Origin: Chromobacterium vaccinii | GTDB lineage: Bacteria; Pseudomonadota; Gammaproteobacteria; Burkholderiales; Chromobacteriaceae | NCBI RefSeq assembly: GCF_000971335.1 | Contig: NZ_JZJL01000048.1 | Location: 1 to 36,100 of the forward strand | DNA: 36,100 bases | Direction: 5' to 3' | In this document: one piece after another, positions 7,085 to 16,206 of the stretch | Numbering within the stretch: the stretch's first letter is position 1 | Layout of the letters: every line of letters starts with the position of its first letter | The notes under the pieces: generated by a model | What the model was told of the DNA's origin: nothing | Database searches by the model: none | Seen by the model: only the letters and a program-made list of their open reading frames with translations | Made by a program: the position numbers and the translations under genes

Positions 7085-7273
7085 GACGGTTTCCCTTCGT
7101 GTGAGCTGTTGGTGGCTGCAGTATTGGATGCAAATGTCAGGCGAGTTTTGCCGTGGAAATCGCTTATGTTTATGACTGTTAATCTGCAATAACTTGTTGA
7201 TACTCTTGCCATCGAGAGGTGGGGGCGGCAGTGGTGGGCTACAGTGAAAGCTGCGGACAACCGGGAGATCTGC

Positions 7274-9517
7274 ATGGCGGAAACCGACAAGGGGGGATGG
7301 TGGTCGCTGGGCCAGCACTGGGCCGACTACTGGACTGACGCCGTCCAGCGCGGCCTGCTGTTCTGCGATGTGCTGCGCGAGCGCGGCGACACCTATCTGG
7401 AGCACCAGGCGTCCGGCAATCCGCCGGTGCTGGTGTTCGATTTCGACATCATCGTCGACGGCCGCGAGCTGGACAAGCCGGTCAACTACGCGCTGGCGGC
7501 GATCCGCCCGCCGGCCAACTGCCCGCCGACCGATCCGGAGCTGCGGCCGTTCGTGGTGATAGATCCGCGCGCCGGCCATGGGCCCGGCATCGGCGGCTTC
7601 AAGATGGACAGCGAGATCGGCATCGCGCTGCGCCAGGGCCATCCCTGCTATTTCGTGATGTTTTTCCCGGTGCCGGTGCCCGGCCAGACCATAGAGTGCG
7701 TGTGGCGGGCGGAAAAGGCTTTTCTGCGCCGGGTGCGCGAGGCGCATCCGGGCAACGCCGGCAAGCCGTTCGTGATCGGCAACTGCCAGGGCGGCTGGGC
7801 GCTGACGATGGTGGCGGCCTCGGCGCCGGAAGACGTCGGCCCCATCCTGCTGGCCGGCTCGCCGTTGTCCTACTGGGCCGGCGTGGCCGGAAAGAACCCG
7901 ATGCGCTACCAGGGCGGCATGCTGGGCGGCACCTGGCTGGCTTCGCTGACCGGCGACCTGGGCCACGGCCAGTTCGACGGCGCGCACCTGGTTTCCAATT
8001 TCGAGCAGATGGATCCGGCCAACACCTATTGGAAGAAGGGCTACCACCTGTACGCCAACATCGACAAGGAGCGCAACCGCTTCCTGGAGTTCGAGCGCTG
8101 GTGGGGCGGCCATTACCTGCTCAACAAGGAAGAGATGGAGTGGATCAGCCAGAACCTGTTCGTCGGCAACCGGTTGAGCCGCGGCGAGGTGTACCTGGAC
8201 GACGGCGCGGTGCGGATCGACCTCAGGCAAATCCGCTCGCCCATCATCGTGTTCGCGTCCTGGGGCGACAACATCACGCCGCCGCAGCAGGCGCTGTACT
8301 GGATCGCCGACCTGTACCGGGACGTGGAGGAAATCCGCGGCAACGAGCAGACCATTGTCTACTGCCTGCACGAGCAGATCGGCCACCTCGGCATCTTCGT
8401 GTCCGCCGGCGTCGCCAACAAGGAGCACAGCGAGCTGGCCAGCGCGCTGGACCTGATCGACGTGCTGCCGCCCGGCCTCTATGAGGCGGTGATCACCGAC
8501 ACCTATCCGGAGATGCCCGGCCTGCAGTATCTGCAGGGCCGCTACGTGATCCGCTTCGAGCCGCGCGAGGTGGCGGACATCCTGGCGCTGGGCGACGGCC
8601 GCGACGGCGAGCGCGCGTTCCAGGTGGTGAAGCGGGTGGCGGAGATCAACCAGCAGCTGTACGACAGCTTCGTGTCGCCGTGGCTGCAGGCCTGCACCAC
8701 GCCGTGGACCGCGCACCTGATGCGGGAGATGCACCCGTCGCGCTTCGAGCGGCGCTGGTTCTCCAGCCGCAACCCCTTGCTGAACGGTTTGTCGGACTGG
8801 GCCGGCAAGGTAAAGGAGGCGCGCAAGCCGGTGGACGGCGACAACCCGTTCTGGCAATGGCAGCAGACCGTGTCCGACTGGACCGCCAGCTTGCTGGACG
8901 GCTGGCGCGACCAGCGCGACGCGATGAAGGAAATGACCTTCCGCGCCGTCTACGACGCGCCGCTGACCGCCGCTCTGGTGGGCCTGGATCCGCGCCGGCC
9001 CTATCGGGTGCGCAGCCACGGCGGCGGCTGGGAGCGCGAGGAAATGCTGCGCCTGAAGCGGCGCGAGCTGGAGGAGCACTATTCCGAAGGCGGCGCGGTG
9101 GACGGTTTCCTGCGCCTGCTGATCTACGTCGCCATCGGCAACGGCGTGGTCGACGTGCGGCCATTCAACGCGATACGCCGGGTGATGCAGGACACCGGCC
9201 TGGGCGAGGAGTTGACGCTGGAAGCCTTCAAGCAGGCGGTGCGGCGCCAGACCTGGCTGGTGCGCAACGACGAAAAGCGCGCGCTGGCCACCATCCAGGA
9301 CCTGTTGCCCGGAGAAGCGCAGCGGGCGATGGCGCTGGAGCTGGTGATGCTGCTGCTGGCGGCGGCCGGGCCGATCAGCGTGGAGAAGCAGCAGCGGCTG
9401 GGCCGGGTGGCGCTGGCGATGGGAGTCACCGCCGGCGAGGTGCCGGACGCCGGGGAGGCGGTGGTGCTGAAAAAGCCGCGCGCGACGCGCAGCCGCAACA
9501 AGACGGCGGCCAAGTAG
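7274..9517 (+). CDS. DUF3141 domain protein (PHA synthase-like alpha/beta hydrolase)
   Basis: This is a 747-residue cytoplasmic protein. Residues about 50-400 form an alpha/beta-hydrolase domain related to poly(3-hydroxyalkanoate) synthases. The nucleophile elbow is GNCQGG, with Cys rather than Ser, as in PhaC; an acid candidate is WGDNITPP and a His candidate is [11 protein letters not shown]. The C-terminal half is helical ([18 protein letters not shown]) and typical of DUF3141 proteins; its role is unknown. The start at ATG 7274 has GGGAGA six bases upstream, better than the in-frame GTG at 7244. No phaC, phaA or phaB gene is adjacent, so a polymer-synthesis role is not supported by context. 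It appears monocistronic. Confidence 0.8.
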   Translation: MAETDKGGWWSLGQHWADYWTDAVQRGLLFCDVLRERGDTYLEHQASGNPPVLVFDFDIIVDGRELDKPVNYALAAIRPPANCPPTDPELRPFVVIDPRAGHGPGIGGFKMDSEIGIALRQGHPCYFVMFFPVPVPGQTIECVWRAEKAFLRRVREAHPGNAGKPFVIGNCQGGWALTMVAASAPEDVGPILLAGSPLSYWAGVAGKNPMRYQGGMLGGTWLASLTGDLGHGQFDGAHLVSNFEQMDPANTYWKKGYHLYANIDKERNRFLEFERWWGGHYLLNKEEMEWISQNLFVGNRLSRGEVYLDDGAVRIDLRQIRSPIIVFASWGDNITPPQQALYWIADLYRDVEEIRGNEQTIVYCLHEQIGHLGIFVSAGVANKEHSELASALDLIDVLPPGLYEAVITDTYPEMPGLQYLQGRYVIRFEPREVADILALGDGRDGERAFQVVKRVAEINQQLYDSFVSPWLQACTTPWTAHLMREMHPSRFERRWFSSRNPLLNGLSDWAGKVKEARKPVDGDNPFWQWQQTVSDWTASLLDGWRDQRDAMKEMTFRAVYDAPLTAALVGLDPRRPYRVRSHGGGWEREEMLRLKRRELEEHYSEGGAVDGFLRLLIYVAIGNGVVDVRPFNAIRRVMQDTGLGEELTLEAFKQAVRRQTWLVRNDEKRALATIQDLLPGEAQRAMALELVMLLLAAAGPISVEKQQRLGRVALAMGVTAGEVPDAGEAVVLKKPRATRSRNKTAAK

Positions 9518-9578
9518 CTTTGCCAGCGGACGGGCGGCGGCTTACACTCGCCGCTTTTGCTTTTACAGGATGCTTTCG

Positions 9579-9839
9579 ATGAGCGGCCAGGCCAATAATT
9601 CCACCCACGGCGTCACGCTGGAAATGATGCTGAACCAGTTGCACGCGCATTACGGCTGGGAAGAGCTGGCGGCGCGCATCGACATCCGCTGCTTCCGCAA
9701 CGATCCCAGCATCAAGTCCAGCCTGGTGTTTCTGCGCCGCACGCCGTGGGCGCGCGCGCAGGTGGAGGCGCTGTTCGTTGAAATGAAGAGTCGGCCGGCG
9801 GACTCCCGGCCGCGCTTGTTCGGCAAGAAGGCCGGCTGA
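9579..9839 (+). CDS. VF530 family DNA-binding protein (DUF2132)
   Basis: This is an 86-residue protein with the highly conserved core [20 protein letters not shown] followed by [20 protein letters not shown] and [16 protein letters not shown]. This is the signature of the VF530/DUF2132 family, described as DNA-binding from a structural study. The start at ATG 9579 has ACAGGA eight bases upstream; ATG 9570 overlaps that ribosome site and is less likely. The basic C-terminal tail ([10 protein letters not shown]) fits nucleic-acid binding. It lies alone between the DUF3141 and DUF4337 genes. Confidence 0.82.
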   Translation: MSGQANNSTHGVTLEMMLNQLHAHYGWEELAARIDIRCFRNDPSIKSSLVFLRRTPWARAQVEALFVEMKSRPADSRPRLFGKKAG

Positions 9840-9911
9840 CATCCGATCGCCTCTTGCCGCGTTATGTTGAACAAGGCGGCGGATGGTCCGGCGCCGGCCA
9901 AGGGGAACAAT

Positions 9912-10481
9912 ATGGAAGTCGAAATCAGCGTGGAAGCGGAGAAGAAGCGCCTGAACAGCTGGGTGGCGCTGACTGTGGTGTTGTTGTCGGTGCTGATGGG
10001 CCTGGGCAAGCTGAAAGACGACAATATCGTCCAGGCGCGCCAGCTGCTGAAGGCCGACGCGGCGGACGCCTGGTCGGAGTACCAGGCCAAGAAGATCAAG
10101 CTGCACCTGACCGAGGCCGGCATGCGCCAGGCGGAGCTGCTGGCGCTGGCGAACCCGGCCAGCGCGGCGGCGCTGAAGCCGCAGCAGGAGCAATTGCGGC
10201 ATGAGCTGGCGCGCTACAAGGCCGAAAGCGAGGCGCTGCGCGGCAAGGCCGAAGCCAAGGAAGGCTCGATCGAGCCGCTGAACGCGCGGCACGACCTGTT
10301 CGACATCAGCGACGCCGGCTTGTCGATCGCGGTGGCCTGCGCGGCGGTGGCGGCGCTGTCGGCCAACCTGCTGCCGTTGTTCGCGTCCTGGGGTTTCGGC
10401 GCGCTCGGCATCCTGTTCTGGCTGGCCGGCTTCGCCGGCTGGAACCTGCGCATCGAGTGGCTGATCAGCCTGCTGGGCTGA
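9912..10481 (+). CDS. DUF4337 family membrane protein
   Basis: This is a 189-residue protein with one N-terminal hydrophobic helix (SWVALTVVLLSVLMGLG), then the family-typical LKDDNIVQARQLLKADAADAWSEYQAKKIK. A charged coiled-coil follows (residues about 70-125), then two C-terminal membrane helices (AVACAAVAALSANLLPLFA and ALGILFWLAGFAGWNL). This layout matches DUF4337, whose function is unknown. The start at ATG 9912 follows AGGGGAA; the frame also opens at 9864 without a ribosome site. It is an inner-membrane protein with a cytoplasmic or periplasmic coiled coil; orientation cannot be decided here. Confidence 0.75.
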   Translation: MEVEISVEAEKKRLNSWVALTVVLLSVLMGLGKLKDDNIVQARQLLKADAADAWSEYQAKKIKLHLTEAGMRQAELLALANPASAAALKPQQEQLRHELARYKAESEALRGKAEAKEGSIEPLNARHDLFDISDAGLSIAVACAAVAALSANLLPLFASWGFGALGILFWLAGFAGWNLRIEWLISLLG

Positions 10482-10579
10482 CGGCGAAACCCTGGCGGGA
10501 AGGGGGTTGCAATCGGCATGGTTTTGGATCAGGCTGGCGCGATTGCGGTTTGTCCCATCCTTCCCACAGGAGCATAGCG

Positions 10580-11191
10580 ATGAAACTGTACTTCTCCCCC
10601 GGCGCTTGTTCGCTGGCCTCGCACATCGTCCTGTTCGCCAGCGGCCTGCCGTTCAGCGCGGAATCGGTCAGCCTGCGCGACGTGCCGCACACCACCGCCG
10701 GCGGCGCCGACTTCTCCGCCATCAATCCCAAGGGCTACGTGCCGGCGCTGCAGCTGGACAACGGCGAACTGCTGACCGAGGGCGTGGCCATCATGCAGTA
10801 TATCGCCGACCAGGTTCCCGACAAGCAACTGGCGCCGGCCAATGGCACGCTGCCGCGCTACCGGCTGCAGGAATGGCTGAACTTCATCTCCACCGAAGTC
10901 CACAAGAACTTCTCGCCGATCTTTTCCGGCAAGACCGACGAGGTCAAGGAAGACGCCTGGGCGCGTCTGCAGCCGCGGTTCGCGCTGCTGCAGGCGCAGC
11001 TGGAGAAGACGCCTTACCTGCTGGGCGGCCAGTTCAGCGTGGCCGACGCCTATCTGTTCACCTGCCTGTCCTGGGCGCAGTATCTGCAGCGCTCGCTGGC
11101 GGCCTACCCGGCGCTGCTGGCTTTCCTGAAGCGGGTGGCCGAGTTGCCGGCGACCCAGCAGGCGCTGAAGGCTGAAGGCCTGCTCAAGTAA
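10580..11191 (+). CDS. gstA: Glutathione S-transferase, beta class (GstA)
   Basis: This is a 203-residue cytosolic enzyme that conjugates glutathione to electrophiles. The thioredoxin-fold half has YFSPGACSLASHI, with the Cys-10 characteristic of beta-class GSTs, then INPKGYVPALQLDNGELLTEGVAIMQYIAD, which forms the glutathione site. The helical half contains LNFISTEVHKNFSPIF and GGQFSVADAYLFTCLSW, the conserved N-capping box/hydrophobic staple region. Length and motifs closely match E. coli GstA. ATG 10580 has CAGGAG nine bases upstream. A terminator hairpin follows the stop. Confidence 0.92.
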   Translation: MKLYFSPGACSLASHIVLFASGLPFSAESVSLRDVPHTTAGGADFSAINPKGYVPALQLDNGELLTEGVAIMQYIADQVPDKQLAPANGTLPRYRLQEWLNFISTEVHKNFSPIFSGKTDEVKEDAWARLQPRFALLQAQLEKTPYLLGGQFSVADAYLFTCLSWAQYLQRSLAAYPALLAFLKRVAELPATQQALKAEGLLK

Positions 11192-11212
11192 GCCCTCGCA
11201 AGCGCATGCGAT

Positions 11213-11235
11213 GCCCGGCCCGCGCCGGGCATTTT
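11213..11235 (+). terminator. Rho-independent terminator after gstA
   Basis: GCCCGGC (11213-11219) pairs with GCCGGGC (11224-11230) around a four-base loop and is followed by ATTTT. It lies 22 bases after the gstA stop on the coding strand. Confidence 0.65.
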
Positions 11236-11310
11236 GCTTGGCGCGGCGGGGAGGGATCGGCTCCGGCGTATAATGCGGACGCAATAAAAACACTCAAAAG
11301 GCCTCCCGTG

Positions 11311-13215
11311 ATGAAATCCGCGCCGCTTTTCGCCTCTCTCGCCGCCGTGTTCGCCGCCTCCGCCTGGACTGCGCCGGTCCAGCTGCGGGTGCTGGAAACC
11401 TCCGACGTCCACATGAACCTGCTGGCCTACGACTATTACCAGGACAAGCCGGCGGCCGAGTTCGGCCTGGAGCGCACCGCCAGCCTGATCGCCGCGGCGC
11501 GCGCCGAGTCGCCCAACAGCCTGCTGATCGACAACGGCGATCTGCTGCAGGGCAGCCCAATGGGCGATCTGGTGGCCAAAATCAAGCCACTGAAGGCCGG
11601 CGAAACCCACCCGGCCTACAAGGTGCTCAACGCGCTGGGCTACGACGCCGGCAATCTGGGCAATCACGAATTCAACTACGGCCTGCCTTTCCTGCAGCAG
11701 TCGCTGAAGGGCGCGGCCTTCCCCTACGTCAACGCCAACGTGCTGGACGCCAGGAACGGGCAGCCGCTGTTCACGCCCTATGTCCTGCTCAAGCGCGAAG
11801 TGAAGGACGATGAGGGCAAGGCCCATGCGTTGACCATCGCCGTGATCGGCTTCGCCCCGCCGCAGATTTTGCAGTGGGACAAGAACACTCTGCAGGGCAA
11901 GGCCACGGTGCGCGACATCCTGGAAACCGCGCGCGACTACGTGCCCAAGATGCGCGCCGCCGGCGCCGACCTGGTGATCGCGGTGCCGCATTCGGGTTTC
12001 GAGAAGGGCGAGCTGCCGCGCTTCGCCGAAAACGCGGTGTCGGGGCTGGCCGAGGTGCCGGGCATCGACGCCATCCTGTTCGGCCACGCCCATGCCGAGT
12101 TTCCGTCCGCCGCTTTCGCCGGCTATCCCGGCGTGGACCTGCAGGCCGGCACCATCCACGGCGTGCCGGCGGCGATGCCGGGCCGCTGGGGCGACCACCT
12201 GGGCGTGATCGACCTGACGCTGGAGCAGGCGGACGGCAAGTGGCGGGTGGTCGGCAAGCGGGCGACGCTCAGGCCCATTTTCGACAAACAGGCGAAGAAG
12301 CCGCTGGCGGACATCGATCCGCGCGTGAAGGCGTTGATCGGACCCGAACACCAGGCGACGCTGGACTACGTGCGCGGCGAGGTGGCCGCCACCCGCCGGC
12401 CGATCTACAGCTACTTCGCCCAGGCGGCCGACGATCCGTCGGTGGCCATCGTCGCCGAGGCGCAGCGCTGCTACATGCAAAAAGCGCTGCAGGGCACCGA
12501 GTACGAACACCTGCCCATCCTGTCCGCCGCCGCGCCGTTCAAGGCCGGCGGCCGCCAGGGCTGGAATTACTACACCGATATCCCGGCCGGCAAGCTGGCC
12601 ATCCGCAACCTGGCCGACCTCTACATCTATCCCAACACCATCAAGGCGGTGAAGGTCACCGGCGCCGACGTGCGCGAGTGGCTGGAGATGTCGGCCGGCC
12701 AGTTCAATCGCATCGACCCCAAGGGCCCGGCGGCGCAGGAACTGATCAACCCGGCGTTCCGCTCCTACAATTTCGACAGCCTGTACGGCGTCAGCTACCA
12801 GGTCGACGTCACCCAGCCGGCGCGCTACGATGGCGACGGCAAGCTGGCGGCGCCGGGCAGCCACCGCATCGTCAACCTGACCTTCAACGGCAAGCCGATC
12901 GATCCCGCGCAGCGCTTCATCGTGGTGACCAACAATTACCGCGCCAGCGGCGGCGGCAACTTCCCCGGCATCAGCGCCGACAAGATCGTGGTGGACGCGC
13001 CGGACGAGAACCGCGCCGCGCTGGCGAGTTATCTCGCCAGCAAGAAAGTGATCGACCTGGGGCAGGGCCGGAACTGGCGCGTGCTGCCGGTGGCCGGCGT
13101 CGGCCTGCGGTTTACCACCGGCGCGGGGGCGATGCGCTATCTGCCGGAGCAGAAGCAGTTCAAGCTGGCGCGGGACAACGGCGACGGCTCGGTGACGCTG
13201 GAGCTGGCGGAGTAA
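11311..13215 (+). CDS. cpdB: 2',3'-cyclic-nucleotide 2'-phosphodiesterase/3'-nucleotidase
   Basis: This is a 634-residue periplasmic enzyme that opens 2',3'-cyclic nucleotides and then dephosphorylates 3'-nucleotides, so it can scavenge RNA breakdown products. A signal peptide (MKSAPLFASLAAVFAASAWTA) precedes a calcineurin-type metallophosphatase domain with SDVHMN, IDNGDLLQGSP, LGNHEFNYGL and GHAHAEFP. The C-terminal 5'-nucleotidase domain carries the substrate-binding NNYRASGGGNFPGI segment and an aromatic SYNFDSLYGV. The length fits CpdB. ATG 11311 is preferred; GTG 11308 directly before it is an alternative. It is separated from gstA by a terminator, so it has its own promoter. Confidence 0.92.
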   Translation: MKSAPLFASLAAVFAASAWTAPVQLRVLETSDVHMNLLAYDYYQDKPAAEFGLERTASLIAAARAESPNSLLIDNGDLLQGSPMGDLVAKIKPLKAGETHPAYKVLNALGYDAGNLGNHEFNYGLPFLQQSLKGAAFPYVNANVLDARNGQPLFTPYVLLKREVKDDEGKAHALTIAVIGFAPPQILQWDKNTLQGKATVRDILETARDYVPKMRAAGADLVIAVPHSGFEKGELPRFAENAVSGLAEVPGIDAILFGHAHAEFPSAAFAGYPGVDLQAGTIHGVPAAMPGRWGDHLGVIDLTLEQADGKWRVVGKRATLRPIFDKQAKKPLADIDPRVKALIGPEHQATLDYVRGEVAATRRPIYSYFAQAADDPSVAIVAEAQRCYMQKALQGTEYEHLPILSAAAPFKAGGRQGWNYYTDIPAGKLAIRNLADLYIYPNTIKAVKVTGADVREWLEMSAGQFNRIDPKGPAAQELINPAFRSYNFDSLYGVSYQVDVTQPARYDGDGKLAAPGSHRIVNLTFNGKPIDPAQRFIVVTNNYRASGGGNFPGISADKIVVDAPDENRAALASYLASKKVIDLGQGRNWRVLPVAGVGLRFTTGAGAMRYLPEQKQFKLARDNGDGSVTLELAE

Positions 13216-13259
13216 AGCGGTCGCGAACCGGGTTTTGCCGGCCGCGGGCAGCGGCTGGC

Positions 13260-13273
13260 GTTCCACGTGAAAC
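13260..13273. other. parS: parS-like site 2
   Basis: GTTCCACGTGAAAC matches the parS core with one asymmetric position. It lies in the 67-base gap between cpdB and the MazG-like gene and ends about ten bases before the ATG. The 16-mer CGTTCCACGTGAAACG is identical, in the opposite orientation, to site 3. Confidence 0.87.
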
Positions 13274-13282
13274 GAGAAAGTG

Positions 13283-13618
13283 ATGATGACTCAAGACAAG
13301 CTGATCGATGTCGGCGGCCTGACCGCCGCCTTGCAGCGCTTCGCCGACGAGCGCGGCTGGAACCGGCATCATTCGCCGCGCAATCTGTTGCTGGCGCTGG
13401 TGGGCGAGGTGGGTGAGCTGGCGGAGATCTTCCAGTGGCTGGATGACGACGCTGCGGCGCGGTTGCGCGAAGACCCGGCCAAGTTCACCCATCTGCAAGA
13501 AGAGATCGCCGACGTGCTGCTGTATCTGACGCGGCTGGCGATGGTGGCCGGCGTCGATCTGGACGAGGCGGTTCGGGATAAGATGGTCAAGAACGCAATA
13601 AAATATCCGGTGGCTTGA
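13283..13618 (+). CDS. MazG-like nucleotide pyrophosphohydrolase
   Basis: This is a 111-residue all-alpha NTP pyrophosphohydrolase of the MazG/RS21-C6 (dCTPase-like) type, which hydrolyses (d)NTPs to monophosphate and pyrophosphate. The metal-binding EXXE pairs are visible in LALVGEVGELAEIFQWL and LQEEIADVLLYL. The typical AVRDKMVKNAIKYPV helix closes the protein; family members of this length end with a K-x-x-K-YP segment. Consecutive ATG codons at 13283 and 13286 make the exact start uncertain by one residue; GAGAAAG precedes them. A parS-like site overlaps its leader. Confidence 0.85.
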   Translation: MMTQDKLIDVGGLTAALQRFADERGWNRHHSPRNLLLALVGEVGELAEIFQWLDDDAAARLREDPAKFTHLQEEIADVLLYLTRLAMVAGVDLDEAVRDKMVKNAIKYPVA

Positions 13619-13670
13619 CCCTTACGCTATAGTGGCCATGGGGCATGGCCCGGCGGCAAGGAAGCGGTGG

Positions 13671-14405
13671 ATGAGCGTGACGGAAAGGCAAGTGCAGTAT
13701 CTGCGGCAACTGGTGGGCGGCGCGCGGCGCATCGCGGTATTGACCGGCGCCGGCATGAGCACCGAATCCGGCATCCCCGACTTCCGCTCCGCCGACGGCC
13801 TGTGGTCCAGGGACATGAGCCTGGCCGACGCGGTATCGGTGGACTACTTCCAGCGCGACCCCGTCGCCTTCTGGCGCGCCTTCCGCGACATCTTCCACAT
13901 CAAGCTGGTGGGCGACTACCAGCCCAACGACGGCCACCGCTTCCTCGCCGCGCTGGAGGAGGACGGCAAGGAAGTTACCATCCTCACCCAGAACATCGAC
14001 GGCCTGCACGGGCGGGCCGGCAGCCGCCGCGTGCTGGAGCTGCACGGCACGCTGCTGACCGCCAGCTGCCCTGATTGCCGCACGCCGCATCCGCTGGATT
14101 ACGTGCAGCAGCATGAGCTTCCGGCTTGCCGCCGCTGCGGCGCGGCGTTGAAGCCGGACGTGGTGCTGTACGGCGAGGCGGTGCCGATGATAGACGTGGC
14201 CTTCCAGGCGGCGCTTAACGCCGAGCTGCTGCTGGTGATGGGCTCGTCGCTGGAAGTGTCGCCGGTCAATCTGATCCCGGTGGAGGCGGCGCGGGCCGGC
14301 ATTCCCTGCGCGCTGATCAACTACACGCCCACCCGTTTCGACGCCTTGTTCGACCTGTGCATCCACGCCGGCATCGGCGAAACCTGTCGCCAGCTGCGCT
14401 CCTGA
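13671..14405 (+). CDS. Sir2-family NAD-dependent protein deacylase
   Basis: This is a 244-residue sirtuin. NAD-binding motifs are GAGMSTESGIPDFRS near residue 23 and TQNIDGLH near 105. The catalytic His is in LHGTL, followed by a zinc ribbon of two Cys pairs (SCPDC and ACRRC). GSSLEVSPVNLIP and NYTPT complete the Rossmann fold. Sirtuins remove acyl groups from lysine using NAD. The start at ATG 13671 has AAGGAAG six bases upstream, so the longer frame from 13632 is rejected. It follows the MazG-like gene by 52 bases on the same strand and might be co-transcribed. Confidence 0.9.
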   Translation: MSVTERQVQYLRQLVGGARRIAVLTGAGMSTESGIPDFRSADGLWSRDMSLADAVSVDYFQRDPVAFWRAFRDIFHIKLVGDYQPNDGHRFLAALEEDGKEVTILTQNIDGLHGRAGSRRVLELHGTLLTASCPDCRTPHPLDYVQQHELPACRRCGAALKPDVVLYGEAVPMIDVAFQAALNAELLLVMGSSLEVSPVNLIPVEAARAGIPCALINYTPTRFDALFDLCIHAGIGETCRQLRS

Positions 14406-14560
14406 TCCCTTTGGCATGATGCCGGACCCGCGCTTATCTTGAGAAGGCCGCCGTTTGCGGCGTTTCAAGGGGACGGGCAATGGATCGCATCCATTGGAAT
14501 CACGGGCTGGATCCGGGCGCGGGTTTCGCCGGCAATATCGTCGCCGCCATTCTGCTGCGG

Positions 14561-15178
14561 CTAATCCAGCCGGCCCAGCCGGTAAGTCTGGCCGGTCTGC
14601 GCGCCCTCTATGCTCAGGCTGTAGGCGCGCGCCACCTGGCGCGCCTCCACCAGCGGCACGCCGCGGAACAGCGGTCCGTATCCGGCCTCCGATTCCGCCA
14701 GCAGCAGCGGGCTGACCAGATTGATGCGCAGCCGGCGCGGCAGTTCGACCGCGGCGGCGTTGACGAAGCCCTCCAGCGCGGCGTTGGCCATGTAGACGTT
14801 GCTCAGCAGCGGCACGATGGCCTGCGGCTGCCAGGCACCGCCCACCAGCGTGAACGAGCCGCCGTCGGCCAGCTTGTCCAGCCCGCGCAGCACCACGTTG
14901 ACCTGGCCCATCAGCTTGGAGTCCAGTCCGACGCGGTAGCGCTCGGCGTTCATCTCTGCCAGCGGCCCGACGTGGCCGTTGCGGCCGCCGGTGGCCACCG
15001 CCACCGCGTCGAGCCGGGGCAGCTGTTGATACATGGCGGCGATGCTTTGCTCGTCCTCGATGTCCACGCGCACGTCGCCGTGATCGCGGCCGGCGGCGAT
15101 GATTTCGTGGCGGCCGGACAGTTCGGCGGCGATGGCGCGGCCGATGTTGCCGCTGGCGCCTATCAGCAGGATTTTCAT
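14561..15178 (-). CDS. Short-chain dehydrogenase/reductase (short, atypical active site)
   Basis: This is a 205-residue Rossmann-fold protein. The nucleotide-binding GASGNIGRAI is at residues 8-17, the NNAG-equivalent is AVATGG, and GSFTLVGG supplies the central strand. The active-site region reads SNVYMANAALEGF, where the catalytic Lys of YxxxK is Ala. This short subfamily often varies at that position. The protein is expected to bind NADP(H), but activity is uncertain. ATG at 15178-15176 has AAGGAAGACGAT just upstream. It is divergent from a LysR regulator with 94 bases between starts, the classic arrangement for a LysR target gene. Confidence 0.82.
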   Translation of the reverse strand: MKILLIGASGNIGRAIAAELSGRHEIIAAGRDHGDVRVDIEDEQSIAAMYQQLPRLDAVAVATGGRNGHVGPLAEMNAERYRVGLDSKLMGQVNVVLRGLDKLADGGSFTLVGGAWQPQAIVPLLSNVYMANAALEGFVNAAAVELPRRLRINLVSPLLLAESEAGYGPLFRGVPLVEARQVARAYSLSIEGAQTGQTYRLGRLD

Positions 15179-15272
15179 ATCGTCTTCCTTGCAGCTTGAG
15201 TGGGGGAACCGTCAGCTTAGGCGCGCGCGCGGCTTGGAAAAACCGGGCAAACGTGGAAGTATTGGAACCTAT
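15179..15272. promoter_or_regulatory. Divergent SDR/LysR promoter region
   Basis: This 94-base spacer holds both promoters. An ATTGGAACCTATAT stretch just before the LysR ATG is the only AT-richer part. LysR regulators usually bind T-N11-A palindromes in such spacers and repress themselves; I cannot single out one operator with confidence. Confidence 0.4.
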
Positions 15273-16184
15273 ATGGAAACAATCGAACCCTCATCCGAAC
15301 TGGCGCTGGTCTTCCTCGAAGTGGCGGAGGCCGGCAGCATCACCGCCGCCGCCGAGCGGCTGGCCACGTCCAAGTCGCAGGTCAGCAAGCAACTGAGCCG
15401 GCTGGAAGCGTTACTGGGCGCGCAGCTGCTGTTTCGCAGCACCCGCAAGCTGACGCTGACCGAGGCCGGCCATGCCTATCTCGGCTACTGCCGCCGGCTG
15501 CGGACGCTGCTGCGGGAGTCGGCCGCGGCGGTGCGCGGCTTGAGCGGCGACGCGGACGGCACGGTGAGGCTGACGGTGCCGCAGATGTTCGCCGGCGCGT
15601 TCGGCGCCGAGCTATTGTTGGCTTTTCATCAACAGTATCCGCGCATCTCGGTGGAGCTGGACGTCAGCGTGGCCGAGCGCGATCTGGAGGAGGACGGCTT
15701 CGATCTGGCCATCCGCTCCAGCCGGGAGTTGCCGCCGCAACTGGTGGCGCGCCCGTTGTTCCAGACCCGCGACTGGGTGGTGGCGGCGCCGTCGCTGCTG
15801 GCCGAACGCGGCGCGCCGGCCGAACCCGCCGATCTGGCGCGGCTGCCCTGCGTGGTGCATAGCCGCTACCACGGCGGCGCGCGCTGGCGTTTCGAGCGCG
15901 AGGGGCGAGCGGAAGAAGTGGAGGTGCCGCATTGGCTGCAGGTCAGCGATTACAGCCTGAACCGGAAGCTGGCCGAAGCCGGCGCCGGTTTCGCGCGGCT
16001 GCCGGATTTCGTCGCCGAAGCCGCCTTGATCGGCGGCAGGCTGGCCAGGGTGCTGGCCGGCTGGGAGACGCCGGCGCGGCCGGTCTATCTTGTCTATCCG
16101 AAGAAAACGCCGCAGCCGGCCAAGTCCCGGGCGCTGATCGATTTCTGCGCCCAGTGGTTCGCCGCCCGGCCAGACCGGGGCTGA
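15273..16184 (+). CDS. LysR family transcriptional regulator
   Basis: This is a 303-residue LysR-type regulator. The N-terminal winged HTH (residues about 10-68) reads LALVFLEVAEAGSITAAAERLATSKSQVSKQLSRLEALLG..LFRSTRKLTLTEAG, a textbook signature. A linker helix and an effector-binding domain of the periplasmic-binding fold follow (GTVRLTVPQMFAGAFGAELL, DVSVAERDLEEDGFDLAIR, LVARPLFQTRDWVVAAP). The start at ATG 15273 fits the family start. It is divergent from the SDR gene, its likely target. It ends 22 bases before the convergent peroxidase gene. Confidence 0.92.
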   Translation: METIEPSSELALVFLEVAEAGSITAAAERLATSKSQVSKQLSRLEALLGAQLLFRSTRKLTLTEAGHAYLGYCRRLRTLLRESAAAVRGLSGDADGTVRLTVPQMFAGAFGAELLLAFHQQYPRISVELDVSVAERDLEEDGFDLAIRSSRELPPQLVARPLFQTRDWVVAAPSLLAERGAPAEPADLARLPCVVHSRYHGGARWRFEREGRAEEVEVPHWLQVSDYSLNRKLAEAGAGFARLPDFVAEAALIGGRLARVLAGWETPARPVYLVYPKKTPQPAKSRALIDFCAQWFAARPDRG

Positions 16185-16206
16185 GGGCGCCGGCTTGGCC
16201 GGGCGC

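Noticed and set aside
7085-9079. Upstream extension of the Spy-like frame on the minus strand to 817 residues
   Set aside because: The extension is antisense to the DUF3141 gene and has no domain. The real start is at 7084 with a signal peptide and ribosome site.
9537-9558. Short GCGGC/GCCGC hairpin followed by TTTT before the VF530 gene
   Set aside because: The stem is only five base pairs with a long loop. It overlaps the probable promoter (TACACT) of the next gene, so I did not call it a terminator.
11104-13266. A 720-residue minus-strand open frame opposite cpdB
   Set aside because: It is a shadow of the well-supported CpdB reading frame and shows no conserved motif.
14480-15199. Plus-strand frame starting MDRIHWNHGLDPG with a plausible AAGGGGA ribosome site
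   Set aside because: It runs antisense through the SDR gene with low-complexity sequence. The first 35 residues could be a remnant of something, but I cannot match them to a family.
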